A stretch of 64,000 bases of DNA from Leeuwenhoekiella marinoflava DSM 3653 (GTDB lineage: Bacteria; Bacteroidota; Bacteroidia; Flavobacteriales; Flavobacteriaceae): the NCBI RefSeq assembly GCF_900129005.1, contig NZ_FQUN01000008.1:186001-250000 (forward strand), given 5' to 3'. Below the pieces are notes generated by a model that did no database searches, was not told where the DNA came from, and was given only the letters and a program-made list of their open reading frames with translations. Positions 26,374-35,054 of this stretch are shown piece after piece; the stretch's first letter is position 1, and each line of letters begins with the position of its first letter. The position numbers and the translations under genes were made by a program.

Positions 26374-27033
26374 ATTTATTAAGAAGTCTTTCAAATAAAA
26401 AGGTTCAAAATAGGCGACATCTTCGGTGTCGCCTATTTTATGTTTAGCCTCTGCTAAAACCGTCATCTCTCTTGCAGAAGGTAAAGCTTCCGTTTGAAAA
26501 ACAGCATTTTGATGCGTTATGATAGGTTTCAACTTTTCAGCACCGTTTCCAATAAAAACAGTTTTTCCTTTCGCTAAAGCGGAAGCAAAAGAGCTTTCAT
26601 CTATTACTTGCGCTTGTATCTCGCGTAACTCTTCCAATTCTGAAGAATAGATAGCACTATAAACTTCCATTCTACGTGCATCTAAAACCGGAATTATATT
26701 TTGAATAGCCTCTCCCCTTGCTTGAAGCGCTAAAGCCTTAAGAGTATTTGTAGAAATCAAAGGAATATCCAATGCAAAACACAAGCCTTTTGCACTACTT
26801 ACCCCAATACGCAAACCCGTATAAGAACCAGGACCTTTACTTACTGCGACAGCATCTAACTGAGATTGCGCTACTTCAGCCTGAAGCAAAACTTCTTCTA
26901 TATAAGCATGTAAGCGCTCTGCATGGGAATAGTCCAATCCCATATCCTCTTTGAATCCAATGATCTCACCATCTTTAGCGATAGCAACAGAACAGTTTGT
27001 AGTAGTCGTCTCTAAGCAAAGTATTAAAGCCAT
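26359..27033 (-). CDS. tsaB: tRNA threonylcarbamoyladenosine biosynthesis protein TsaB
   Basis: 224 residues. The ASKHA-type start ILCLETTTTNCSVAIAKDGE (4-23) and VSKGPGSYTGLRIGVSSAKGL (about 65-85) are diagnostic for TsaB. With TsaD and TsaE it is needed for the t6A37 modification of ANN-decoding tRNAs. It is 3 bp behind the export operon's last adaptor and appears co-transcribed with it. A perfect hairpin lies inside its C-terminal coding part at 26407-26439. Confidence 0.95.
   Translation of the reverse strand: MALILCLETTTTNCSVAIAKDGEIIGFKEDMGLDYSHAERLHAYIEEVLLQAEVAQSQLDAVAVSKGPGSYTGLRIGVSSAKGLCFALDIPLISTNTLKALALQARGEAIQNIIPVLDARRMEVYSAIYSSELEELREIQAQVIDESSFASALAKGKTVFIGNGAEKLKPIITHQNAVFQTEALPSAREMTVLAEAKHKIGDTEDVAYFEPFYLKDFLINKPKK
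26407..26439. terminator. Perfect 13-bp hairpin inside the tsaB coding sequence
   Basis: AAAATAGGCGACA (26407-26419) and TGTCGCCTATTTT (26427-26439) flank a 7-base loop. It encodes the IGDTEDVAYF region of TsaB on the minus strand. On the plus strand the stem ends in TTTT, so it may stop read-through from the mscS gene. Confidence 0.35.
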
Positions 27034-27036
27034 AAT

Positions 27037-28305
27037 TTAGTCTTCTTCTGAAGCACCAAATTTAGCATCTTTTTTAACCTCTACGAGATCTCCTTGCTTA
27101 AGTAATTTTGTAACGGTATTGTAAGGACCTGTAATAACCTCATCACCGGTTTCTAAACCTTCGGTAATCACAATATTAGAGTCATCTTGAATTCCTGTTT
27201 TAATTCTGCGTAAAACAGCTTTATCACCTTCTTTAACAAAAACAGCCTCATATTGATTATTCTCAAAAGCTGATTTACCAGAGATTGTATCATTTTTGAT
27301 CACAATAGCACTAATAGGCACTGAAATCGCATTTTTCTCACTATTGGTAATGATATCTACGGTGGCCGTCATTCCGGGACGAAACGGCGAATAAGCTTCT
27401 GATTTACCTACTATTAAATCATGATATGACTCCTCAAGAATGCGAACTTTAACCTTAAAGTTTGTAACCTGATCTGCTGAAAGATTACTCTCTGCTGAAT
27501 TTGCAATTTCAGTAACCTGACCTTTAAAAGGTTTTTTAAGATAAGCATCAACCTCAACACGTGTTGAATCTCCTATATTGATCTTCACAATGTCGTTCTC
27601 ATTAACATCTACTTCAACTTCCATGTTGCCTAGATCTGCAACACGCATCATCTCGGTACCAGCCATTTGTTGTGTTCCTACAACACGCTCTCCTAATTCC
27701 ACATCTAGACTGGATATGGTTCCGCTAAGTGGCGCATAAATAGTTGTACGAGATAAGTTATCGCGAGACTGATTTACATTTGCTGCAGAACTCTGAACGC
27801 TGTAATAAGCAGATTTCACAGTAGCTTGAGCTACTTCATAATCTGATATAGACTGATCCCAAGCTGATTTAGAGATAACACCTTTGTCAAACAAGGTTTT
27901 ATTACGCTCATAATTTGCTTTTGCATTTTTTAATGTGGCTTCTGCCTGAGAAAGATTTGCCTGAACATTTTGTAATGATGCCTGTGCCTGTGTCAATGCA
28001 GATTGAATTAAATCTGGATTAATCCGTGCTAAAAGATCTCCTTTTTCTACCTGCTGTCCTTCAACTACAGGAAGTTCTATGATCTCTCCTGAAACTTCTG
28101 ATGAAATTTTAACTTCGGTTTCCGGCTGAATTTTTCCGGTAGCAGCAACAGTTTCAATCACCGTAGAACGATCTACAACCTGTGTGTCTACAGCCTTAAA
28201 TTCTCCTGTTTTACCAAACCAGCCAGCCTTCTTTCCTCCTATTAATATAAGAATAAGTACTACAGCAGCACTAAGAATGATTATTAACGTCTTTTTTTTC
28301 ATCAT
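27037..28305 (-). CDS. Periplasmic adaptor protein (HlyD/MacA type), copy 2
   Basis: 422 residues. An N-terminal membrane anchor (about 5-24) is followed by VAATGKIQPETEVKISSEVSGEIIELPVVEGQQVEKGDLLARI, the first biotinyl-lipoyl half, a helical hairpin of about 95-175 rich in Ala, Gln and Asn, and the second half TIYAPLSGTISSLDVELGERV. The beta-barrel and membrane-proximal domains follow (FKGQVTEIANSAESNLSADQ and GDEVITGPYNTV). It bridges an inner membrane ABC exporter to an outer membrane TolC channel. It comes after the TolC gene in the operon; a second adaptor precedes it. Confidence 0.93.
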   Translation of the reverse strand: MMKKKTLIIILSAAVVLILILIGGKKAGWFGKTGEFKAVDTQVVDRSTVIETVAATGKIQPETEVKISSEVSGEIIELPVVEGQQVEKGDLLARINPDLIQSALTQAQASLQNVQANLSQAEATLKNAKANYERNKTLFDKGVISKSAWDQSISDYEVAQATVKSAYYSVQSSAANVNQSRDNLSRTTIYAPLSGTISSLDVELGERVVGTQQMAGTEMMRVADLGNMEVEVDVNENDIVKINIGDSTRVEVDAYLKKPFKGQVTEIANSAESNLSADQVTNFKVKVRILEESYHDLIVGKSEAYSPFRPGMTATVDIITNSEKNAISVPISAIVIKNDTISGKSAFENNQYEAVFVKEGDKAVLRRIKTGIQDDSNIVITEGLETGDEVITGPYNTVTKLLKQGDLVEVKKDAKFGASEED

Positions 28306-28344
28306 TAAAAAATTACAGCTACACGAGTAGAAATTGCAAGCATC

Positions 28345-29670
28345 CTAAAACTTAAGTTCGTTTACAGGAACCCCAAAATACAACTCGAGTACTTTAAGTT
28401 TAAATATATAATCGTATTTGGTACGGTTCAAATCTATCTGTGCATTATCATAACGTTGTTTAGATTGACTGAAGTCAAAGGCATTGATTAAACCAACTTC
28501 ATAACGATCTTGAGAATAGGAGAACGCTAACTCCTGAGACTCTACAGCTGTCTCTGCAGCTTCATAAGCCTTAAGAGCTCCCTGAGCATCTAAATAAGCT
28601 TGATAAACATTAGACTCCAAATCTAGCTGTGCCTGCTCTAGACTAATTTCAGCACGGTCTACAGCAATTTTACTTCTACGCACATTGTTACGGGTTTGAA
28701 ACCCATTAAGAATAGGAACATTTAACCTTAAACCGTAAGAAATACCATCATTTAAATACAATTGCTCTTGAAAGCTATTCACAAGATCTTGCTCAGAATA
28801 ACGTGTACTGTATCCAAAAAAGGCAGATAATGTAGGCCATCTAGCTCCTCTTGCAATCTCAACATCTTTTTCAGCGATATCTAAACTATTCTCAGCTATT
28901 TTCACCTCATAACGTTCTTCTTTAGCAGACTCCGTAATTTCTTGTGGAGACTTCAACAATACATCTTCTCCATGAATCTGATAATCACCATCTGCAATAT
29001 CAAAATTCTTATAATCTCTAATCAATAAAGTTTGAGCTAAACTAATCAAGGATATCTGAACCGCATTTTCTGCCGCGACTATACTTTGAATTTCACTCGC
29101 ATTTTGAGCTTGTACTTCAAGTAAATCTCCTCTTGGAGAAACTCCACCTTCTACCAGATCATTAGTTTGCTGAAGTTGTTTTTTAGTTACTTCATTTTGA
29201 GAACGTAACACTTTTAAATTCTCTTTATTTAAAATAACCTGCAAATAACCATTAGCTACATTTAAAGCAATGTCATCCTCCAACTTTTCAAAACTGTATT
29301 GTGCAGAAAGAGCCGTTAATTTTGCACGCTGTACTTGCTTAAAGTTTCTTAAACCATCAAAAAGATTGTAGTCTGTATTGATACCACCGCTGGCAGATAA
29401 GAATTGTGTTGTTGTTGCTAAGTTACTCGTGGGGTCAAAGTTTAGCCCCGTGTTCTTAGAAACACTTGCACTGGCATTAAGCGTAGGTAAAAAATTACCT
29501 TCAGCATCAGATTTATCAAGCTTAGCAGCGTCAATATCTAATTGTGCCTGGCGCACCTGAATGTTCTCATCAAGAGCGCGCTGAATACATTCTTGCAGCG
29601 TCCATTTCTGCTGAGCAAAGCCGGAAACTGCTGAAAAAACTAGAATAAAAAAGAGTATTGAATTCTTCAT
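28345..29670 (-). CDS. TolC-family outer membrane efflux protein
   Basis: 441 residues with the start at 29670, which gives a standard signal peptide (MKNSILFFILVFSAVSGFAQ). An upstream in-frame ATG at 29703 would add 11 residues and spoil it. The first repeat begins with KWTLQECIQRALDENIQVRQAQLDIDAA, and the second with EERYEVKIAENSLDIAEKDVEIARGARWPTLSAFFGYS, each leading into long helices and barrel strands. The ending LKVLELYFGVPVNEL is typical. It forms the trimeric exit duct. It is flanked on both sides by adaptor genes, which is consistent with a MacAB-TolC-type exporter. Confidence 0.95.
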   Translation of the reverse strand: MKNSILFFILVFSAVSGFAQQKWTLQECIQRALDENIQVRQAQLDIDAAKLDKSDAEGNFLPTLNASASVSKNTGLNFDPTSNLATTTQFLSASGGINTDYNLFDGLRNFKQVQRAKLTALSAQYSFEKLEDDIALNVANGYLQVILNKENLKVLRSQNEVTKKQLQQTNDLVEGGVSPRGDLLEVQAQNASEIQSIVAAENAVQISLISLAQTLLIRDYKNFDIADGDYQIHGEDVLLKSPQEITESAKEERYEVKIAENSLDIAEKDVEIARGARWPTLSAFFGYSTRYSEQDLVNSFQEQLYLNDGISYGLRLNVPILNGFQTRNNVRRSKIAVDRAEISLEQAQLDLESNVYQAYLDAQGALKAYEAAETAVESQELAFSYSQDRYEVGLINAFDFSQSKQRYDNAQIDLNRTKYDYIFKLKVLELYFGVPVNELKF

Positions 29671-29736
29671 AATTAAAATTCTGTATAATAAGTAGTACTT
29701 CAATGTAAAGTGTTACACCAAAGGTTTTATATTTCT

Positions 29737-30888
29737 TTAAAAATTTAGTGGAGGCTTGATAGCATTCCATACTTTAATCTTAGAATCTTCGGTAATTCCA
29801 TCTAAAACTTCTACATAAATACCGTCACTAACACCAAGTTTTACATCACGACGCTCAAACTTTTGATCACTGGTTTCTACCTCAACAAAAGGCTCTTGAG
29901 TTTTAGAATCATATTGTACTAAAGCCTCCTTAATAGCTAATACATCATCAGCTCGTTCTAAGATAATTGATGCATTAGCGCTTAGTCCGGCTCTAATGAA
30001 TGTGGAATCATTTTTTGCTAAAGTTCCTTTTATTTCAAACTGAATTGCACCGTTTTCTGCAATTCCTTTAGGAGCTATATAATCTAGCGTAGCGTCAAAC
30101 TTCTTATTTTCAATAGCACCTACTGTAATTTCAAGCGGAAGGTTTTCAGTAATTTTCCCCACTTCGCTCTCGTCAACTTTTCCTTCAAAAATCATATCGT
30201 CCACATTTGCAAGTGAAGCAATGGTTGTACCTTCATTAAAGTTGTTAGACTCAATCACCTGATTTCCTTCTTTAACAGGGACTTCCAAAACCATCCCGGT
30301 TATTGTTGCTCTTACAGACGTAGTAGCATTATCACCCAAGCCTACAGTGGTACCCGTTTTTACAATATCATAATTCTGCTGATTACTTGATAAATTAACT
30401 TGTTGCTGCTTATAATTTTGCACAGCCTGATTGTATTCGCGCTGACTGTTATCAAAATCATTAGCGCTCACCACACCTTTCTCAAACAAAGTCTTTTGTC
30501 TTTCATAAATACTTTGCTGGTTTTCTAATGTAAGTTTTGCCGTTTCAAGATTGGTTCTCGCACTTTGAATATTATTACGTGCACTAACTAAGGAAGATGC
30601 ATTTGGCACAACTTCGATTTGAGCAAGTAACTGACCAGCTTCAACAAACTCACCTGCTTCGACTAATATTTCTTTTATAATGCCAGGTATATTAGGCTTG
30701 ATAAGAACTTCTTCCCTAGGAACAATGCTACCAGTAGCAACTGTTTTCTTAACAATTGTTTGTTTGGACGGAGATTCGGTCGCATAAACAACAGGATCTT
30801 CCAAATTCTTTTGGTACAAATAATAGAGTGATCCTATAAATACAACTGAGATTACAGCAAGGATAACTATGGTCACTGATTTTTTCAT
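29737..30888 (-). CDS. Periplasmic adaptor protein (HlyD/MacA type), copy 1
   Basis: 383 residues. A membrane anchor (about 5-24) precedes VKKTVATGSIVPREEVLIKPNIPGIIKEILVEAGEFVEAGQLLAQI, the lipoyl domain, then a helical hairpin (about 100-175) and the domains VRATITGMVLEVPVKEGNQVIE and LPLEITVGAIENKKFDATLDYI. It shares the architecture but little sequence with the second adaptor. It lies 30 bp after the second permease gene and probably pairs with that permease pair. Which adaptor uses which permease is not shown by the sequence. Confidence 0.93.
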   Translation of the reverse strand: MKKSVTIVILAVISVVFIGSLYYLYQKNLEDPVVYATESPSKQTIVKKTVATGSIVPREEVLIKPNIPGIIKEILVEAGEFVEAGQLLAQIEVVPNASSLVSARNNIQSARTNLETAKLTLENQQSIYERQKTLFEKGVVSANDFDNSQREYNQAVQNYKQQQVNLSSNQQNYDIVKTGTTVGLGDNATTSVRATITGMVLEVPVKEGNQVIESNNFNEGTTIASLANVDDMIFEGKVDESEVGKITENLPLEITVGAIENKKFDATLDYIAPKGIAENGAIQFEIKGTLAKNDSTFIRAGLSANASIILERADDVLAIKEALVQYDSKTQEPFVEVETSDQKFERRDVKLGVSDGIYVEVLDGITEDSKIKVWNAIKPPLNF

Positions 30889-30918
30889 ATGATTGGTATT
30901 CGTTTTTTAGATGAAGTT

Positions 30919-32178
30919 TTATTCGTTGCGCAAGGCATCTATTGGTTTTACTTTTATCGCATTTTGAGCCGGAATAAACCCAGCTAATAAGCCTGAAAAA
31001 ATTAAGATTAAGAGTGCCGTAATCACAGTACCTAAATCTACACTTGGGTTTGCAAACATCTCAACAGGACCGTTTGCATCCAATATTTTATTTAAGATAT
31101 AAATAAGTGCTGTTCCCAAAGAAATCCCCATCATCCCTGAAATAATGGTTAAGAAAACAGATTCCATTAAAATCTGACCACGGATTGACCAAGGACTTGC
31201 TCCTAAAGCACGTCTTATTCCTATTTCTTTGGTGCGTTCTTTTACAACAATCAGCATAATATTACTGATGCCGATAATGCCGGAAAGCAAGACTAAAATG
31301 CCCACAAAATAGGCAACAATCTTAAGCGCGATAAATAGACCATCTACTTTTTGAAACTCTTCATAGAGGTCAAAATTTCCTATAGCGCGATCATCTTTAG
31401 GATGGATTGAATGTCTATTTTTTATGATGTCAAAAACTTCAGATTTAAGCTGAGTTATAGAATAACCATCTTTTGCAGTAACCGCCATCCAGCCTACTCG
31501 GTTTCCCATGTTAAAAGCCTGTGAGAATGCAGTAAACGGAACATAAATCTGCTTTTCATCTTCTTCAGCATTACCATTACTAGACACCATAGAATAGGTA
31601 CCTACTACCATAAAATTGACACCGTTTATTTTTACATAAGTCCCTATATGCTCTTCTCCTTTATCATAGAGTGCTTTACGAACACCTTCACCTATTACAG
31701 CTATTTTACGTTTACCTTCAATATCACCATAATTGAGAAAACGTCCCGAAGTAATGTTCATAGGTTGCTGCTCTATATATTCAGGATAATCTCCATATAC
31801 ATTGAAAGCCCCGGAGTTTAAACCGCGCACTACATTATTTGCTCCTCCAAAACCTCCTAACTGATTCCGCGGAGATACATAGCGCAACTGGGGCATATTT
31901 TCTTTTATAGCAGCAACATCATCCAGGTCATAACTAAATCTTCGACCTTTTGGTAAGCCTTTATAGGATTTAGATATAGTTTGCGTCCACATAAACATAC
32001 TATTGGTCGCGATACCTCCAAAACCTTTTTTAACACCATTTTCAAGCCCTTTCCCTGCAGCAAGCAAAACAACCAGAATAAATATTCCCCAAAGAACACC
32101 AAAGGCCGTAAGAGCAGTTCTAAACCAGTTTCGGCTTAGCGCTTCTATAATTTCATCCCAACGATCTCTACTAAACAT
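30919..32178 (-). CDS. ABC transporter permease, MacB/FtsX type, copy 2
   Basis: 419 residues. It has a first membrane helix (about 15-40), a periplasmic MacB-type domain (about 50-270, with YPEYIEQQPMNITSGRFLN and INGVNFMVVGTYSM) and three C-terminal helices in the FtsX domain (about 285-400, with IGISNIMLIVVKERTKEIGIRRALGA, the typical coupling motif). MacB-type proteins do not conduct solute through the membrane but drive the periplasmic adaptor mechanically. It is a tandem paralogue of the upstream permease; both lack an ATPase domain and depend on the separate ATP-binding gene. Confidence 0.93.
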   Translation of the reverse strand: MFSRDRWDEIIEALSRNWFRTALTAFGVLWGIFILVVLLAAGKGLENGVKKGFGGIATNSMFMWTQTISKSYKGLPKGRRFSYDLDDVAAIKENMPQLRYVSPRNQLGGFGGANNVVRGLNSGAFNVYGDYPEYIEQQPMNITSGRFLNYGDIEGKRKIAVIGEGVRKALYDKGEEHIGTYVKINGVNFMVVGTYSMVSSNGNAEEDEKQIYVPFTAFSQAFNMGNRVGWMAVTAKDGYSITQLKSEVFDIIKNRHSIHPKDDRAIGNFDLYEEFQKVDGLFIALKIVAYFVGILVLLSGIIGISNIMLIVVKERTKEIGIRRALGASPWSIRGQILMESVFLTIISGMMGISLGTALIYILNKILDANGPVEMFANPSVDLGTVITALLILIFSGLLAGFIPAQNAIKVKPIDALRNE

Positions 32179-32187
32179 ACCTTTGTT

Positions 32188-33432
32188 TTATTCTTCGCGT
32201 AAAGCGGTTATGGGTTTAATTCGAGCAGCTCTCCATGCCGGCACAAAACCAGCCAAAGCCCCAGCAAGTACTAGGATAAAAACAGTGGTTATTGCGACAT
32301 TAAAATTTACAGATGGATTTTTTATAAAGTCCATATCCAGATTAGGCCCTACGACTTCTAGTAATGCCATACTTAAAATAAGACCGGTAAAACCTGCTAT
32401 TGCAGTCACAAAAATAGATTCGTGCAAAATCATCGTTATTATAGAAAGTGGCTGAGCTCCCAGAGCTTTACGAATACCTATTTCTTTGGTTCGTTCTTTT
32501 ACGATGATGAGCATAATATTACTCACGCCTACTACTCCAGCAATAATGGTACAGATACCCACCACCCAAAAAAACGTCTTAATCATACCTATTAAATCAT
32601 AAAAACGCTTTGTACCTTCTAACGTATTATTGATGCCTATTGCACTTGTATCATCTGGAGCTATTAGATGACGCTCTTTTAAAAAGGATTCTATTTCTGA
32701 AGAAAATCGTACAGACTGCTCTAATGTTTTTTGAAAAGTTTCTTTTGGCTTAAGTGTAAAACCTAGATTACCTACTTTATCAGCCCCTCCAAAAACACGC
32801 TGTGATGTAGACAAAGGTACAAATGCACGAGTTTCTTCACGTTCACCACCCGGATCAGAATACACTCCTACAACCTTAAAATTGACTCCATTGATTTGAA
32901 CCTGCTGCCCTATTGGATCTTGATTTTTAAATAAGTCTTGCTTCACCTTATTACCAATCACCATGACCTTTGCCTTCTTATCGTGATCATCATAATTAAT
33001 ATAACGACCAGCTACCATATCCTCATTTTCTAAAAACTGATAGTCAGGATAAACACCTTCTACACGATAACTTCCAGACTCATTACCAAAATTTAGTGTA
33101 CCGCTCCATATTCTGTAAACTGAAGACTTAAACTCGAGATCCTCTTCATATTTTTTGATCAGATACTTGTAATCCTCATTAGTCATCTCAATAATCCTCC
33201 CGGGGTTTAGACCTTTATACCCTTTAGAAGTAACCCCGCTATAAACCGAAATTCTATTTGAAGCATCACGCTGAAACTGAGAACTGATACCGTTTTGCAT
33301 TCCTTGACCAAAACCCAGAAGAATAACAAGAATAAAAATTCCGGAAGCAACAGAAAGCCCCGTCAAAAACGTACGAAGTTTATTTTTAGAAATCGTTTCT
33401 AAAATCTCCTGCCAACGCTCAAGATCAAACAT
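32188..33432 (-). CDS. ABC transporter permease, MacB/FtsX type, copy 1
   Basis: 414 residues with the same layout as the downstream paralogue: helix at about 15-40, periplasmic domain at about 50-270 containing YPDYQFLENEDMVAGRYIN and VQINGVNFKVVGVYSDPGGE, then the FtsX domain with VGVSNIMLIIVKERTKEIGIRKALGA. Its start overlaps the ATP-binding gene by 8 bp, and it ends 9 bp before the second permease, so the three are translationally coupled. Tandem but diverged permeases suggest a heterodimeric exporter; this is inference from gene order. Confidence 0.93.
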   Translation of the reverse strand: MFDLERWQEILETISKNKLRTFLTGLSVASGIFILVILLGFGQGMQNGISSQFQRDASNRISVYSGVTSKGYKGLNPGRIIEMTNEDYKYLIKKYEEDLEFKSSVYRIWSGTLNFGNESGSYRVEGVYPDYQFLENEDMVAGRYINYDDHDKKAKVMVIGNKVKQDLFKNQDPIGQQVQINGVNFKVVGVYSDPGGEREETRAFVPLSTSQRVFGGADKVGNLGFTLKPKETFQKTLEQSVRFSSEIESFLKERHLIAPDDTSAIGINNTLEGTKRFYDLIGMIKTFFWVVGICTIIAGVVGVSNIMLIIVKERTKEIGIRKALGAQPLSIITMILHESIFVTAIAGFTGLILSMALLEVVGPNLDMDFIKNPSVNFNVAITTVFILVLAGALAGFVPAWRAARIKPITALREE

Positions 33433-34126
33433 GACTTAACGCTCTTACTTGCTTAACCGACGTATCGTCTATGATGAGACCGTCTTTGAGGTTTACAATA
33501 CGCTTAGTCATATGAGCGATATCATCTTCGTGTGTAACGATTAAAATAGTTTTTCCTTCATCGTTAATCCCCTGAATCAAATCCATAACCTCGTAACTGG
33601 TTTTGGTATCTAATGCACCTGTAGGTTCATCAGCAAGTAATACTTTAGGATCACTAGCCAAAGCTCTTGCTATCGCAACCCGTTGCTTCTGTCCTCCTGA
33701 AAGTTCGTTAGGCATATGATGCGCCCAGTTTGCCAGACCTACTTTCTCTAAGTAAGCCATAGCTTTATCGGTGCGATCTTTACGCTTCATACCTTGATAA
33801 TACAAAGGCATACCCACGTTATCTAACGCACTTTTATAATTGATAAGATTAAAAGATTGAAAAATGAATCCCAAAAATTTATTGCGATACTGAGCCGCAA
33901 TTTTTTCATTTAGATTTTTAATGGGAACACCATCTAGTGTATAGGAACCTTCGTCAGCTTCATCAAGCATCCCTAAAATATTAAGCAATGTTGACTTTCC
34001 GGATCCTGAAGATCCCATTATGGAAACAAGCTCACCTTCCTGAACAGAAAAATTTATACCCTTGAGAACATGAAGTGAATTTGCTCCCATGGTGTAAGAT
34101 TTATGCAAATCTTTGATGGTTATCAT
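33425..34126 (-). CDS. ABC transporter ATP-binding protein (MacB/LolD type)
   Basis: 233 residues. Walker A GSSGSGKS (38-45), the signature LSGGQ (142-146) and Walker B VLLADEP (162-168) are intact, followed by GALDTKTS and IVTHED with the switch His. The family sequence around LGFIFQSFNLI and the length fit the MacB/LolD subfamily. It powers the two FtsX-type permeases encoded just downstream and heads the operon that ends with tsaB. The exported substrate is unknown; MacB-type pumps export peptides, macrolides or lipoproteins. Confidence 0.96.
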   Translation of the reverse strand: MITIKDLHKSYTMGANSLHVLKGINFSVQEGELVSIMGSSGSGKSTLLNILGMLDEADEGSYTLDGVPIKNLNEKIAAQYRNKFLGFIFQSFNLINYKSALDNVGMPLYYQGMKRKDRTDKAMAYLEKVGLANWAHHMPNELSGGQKQRVAIARALASDPKVLLADEPTGALDTKTSYEVMDLIQGINDEGKTILIVTHEDDIAHMTKRIVNLKDGLIIDDTSVKQVRALSHV

Positions 34127-34249
34127 AAACAGATGATGATTTAATATCTACAACAAAAGTTAATTTTTTAACTCTCATCTACTTAATAGACCTAAAAACA
34201 TCAAAAATGTTACAACAATCAGTTGATAAATTGTAATGAAAATCCGCTA

Positions 34250-34468
34250 TCACTCTTGTTTAGCTTTTTTTCGGCTTCTATAAATAAACCAAATAACACC
34301 TCCCATAAGGATATAGGGTATCGCTGCTAGATAAATAATACCATTGTTCACACCTTCCGCCATACTATTATCGGTTTCACTTTCTAATACCGCACGACAC
34401 ATAGCACATTGCGCATGACTTGCAATCGTAACAAGAAATAAAAGCAGAAAGGAAATAAAGCGTTTCAT
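34250..34468 (-). CDS. Small membrane protein with exported CAMC motif
   Basis: 72 residues. A signal-like helix (1-19, ending in SHAQ) is followed by CAMCRAVLESETDN and a single membrane helix (about 46-64, AAIPYILMGGVIWFIY) with a basic tail. The CxxC pair would be just outside the inner membrane. It ends the Sco-DUF420 operon, 10 bp after DUF420. The association with cytochrome oxidase assembly genes suggests copper or redox handling; no function is proven and I recognise no named family. Confidence 0.75.
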   Translation of the reverse strand: MKRFISFLLLFLVTIASHAQCAMCRAVLESETDNSMAEGVNNGIIYLAAIPYILMGGVIWFIYRSRKKAKQE

Positions 34469-34478
34469 AAAATTTTTA

Positions 34479-35054
34479 TTAAGCCGGATAATATGGAAAT
34501 ATCATAAAATAAACAACCACACCAGTAACTGCTACATATAACCAAATAGGAAACGTAATTCTAGCGATTTTTCTATGTAATGGGAATTTACCCAATACAG
34601 CTCGTACATATGTTACCAAAACAAAAGGAATAACTCCAATCGATAGTAAAATGTGTGTTATAAGTATAAAATAATACACATACTTAAAAACTCCTACTGC
34701 CGCACTTTCAGCATCAGAAACCACTCCATCCAGATTAGCATCACCAAACTTTGTAGAGTCTGAAGTCGCATGATAAATCACATACAACACTAAAAATATT
34801 AAAGAAAGACCTAGGCACACTTTCATTAATTTCTCGTGAAGATCTCGATTACCTTTTTTAATCTGAATTACCGCAGTAAAAAGCAATACAGCCGTTAATG
34901 CATTAATTGTAGCGTAAATAGGCGGTAAAAAGCCTAAACGCTCAACGCCAGGGATACGAATAGTAAATAAAAAAGCTACTGCTACCGGTATCGCAATAGA
35001 CAAGGCAATAATCCACCTGTTGTACAATTTCTCTTTTTGAGCAATATTTTCCAT
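34479..35054 (-). CDS. DUF420 family membrane protein (cytochrome oxidase assembly, CtaM-like)
   Basis: 191 residues with five membrane helices (about 16-33, 48-63, 78-96, 126-146 and 165-185). PPIYATINALTAVLLFTAVIQIKKGNRDLHEKLMK and the His in LITHILLSIGVIPFVLVTYVRA match the DUF420 family. Members are linked to heme-copper oxidase maturation in several phyla. It starts 0 bp after the Sco stop codon and precedes the CAMC protein, so all belong to one transcript. Confidence 0.9.
   Translation of the reverse strand: MENIAQKEKLYNRWIIALSIAIPVAVAFLFTIRIPGVERLGFLPPIYATINALTAVLLFTAVIQIKKGNRDLHEKLMKVCLGLSLIFLVLYVIYHATSDSTKFGDANLDGVVSDAESAAVGVFKYVYYFILITHILLSIGVIPFVLVTYVRAVLGKFPLHRKIARITFPIWLYVAVTGVVVYFMIFPYYPA

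Noticed and set aside
34141-34170. Promoter for the ABC export operon
   Set aside because: CAAAAGTTA near 34154 looks similar to the minus-strand -7 box but does not fit CAAANNTA, so I did not list it.
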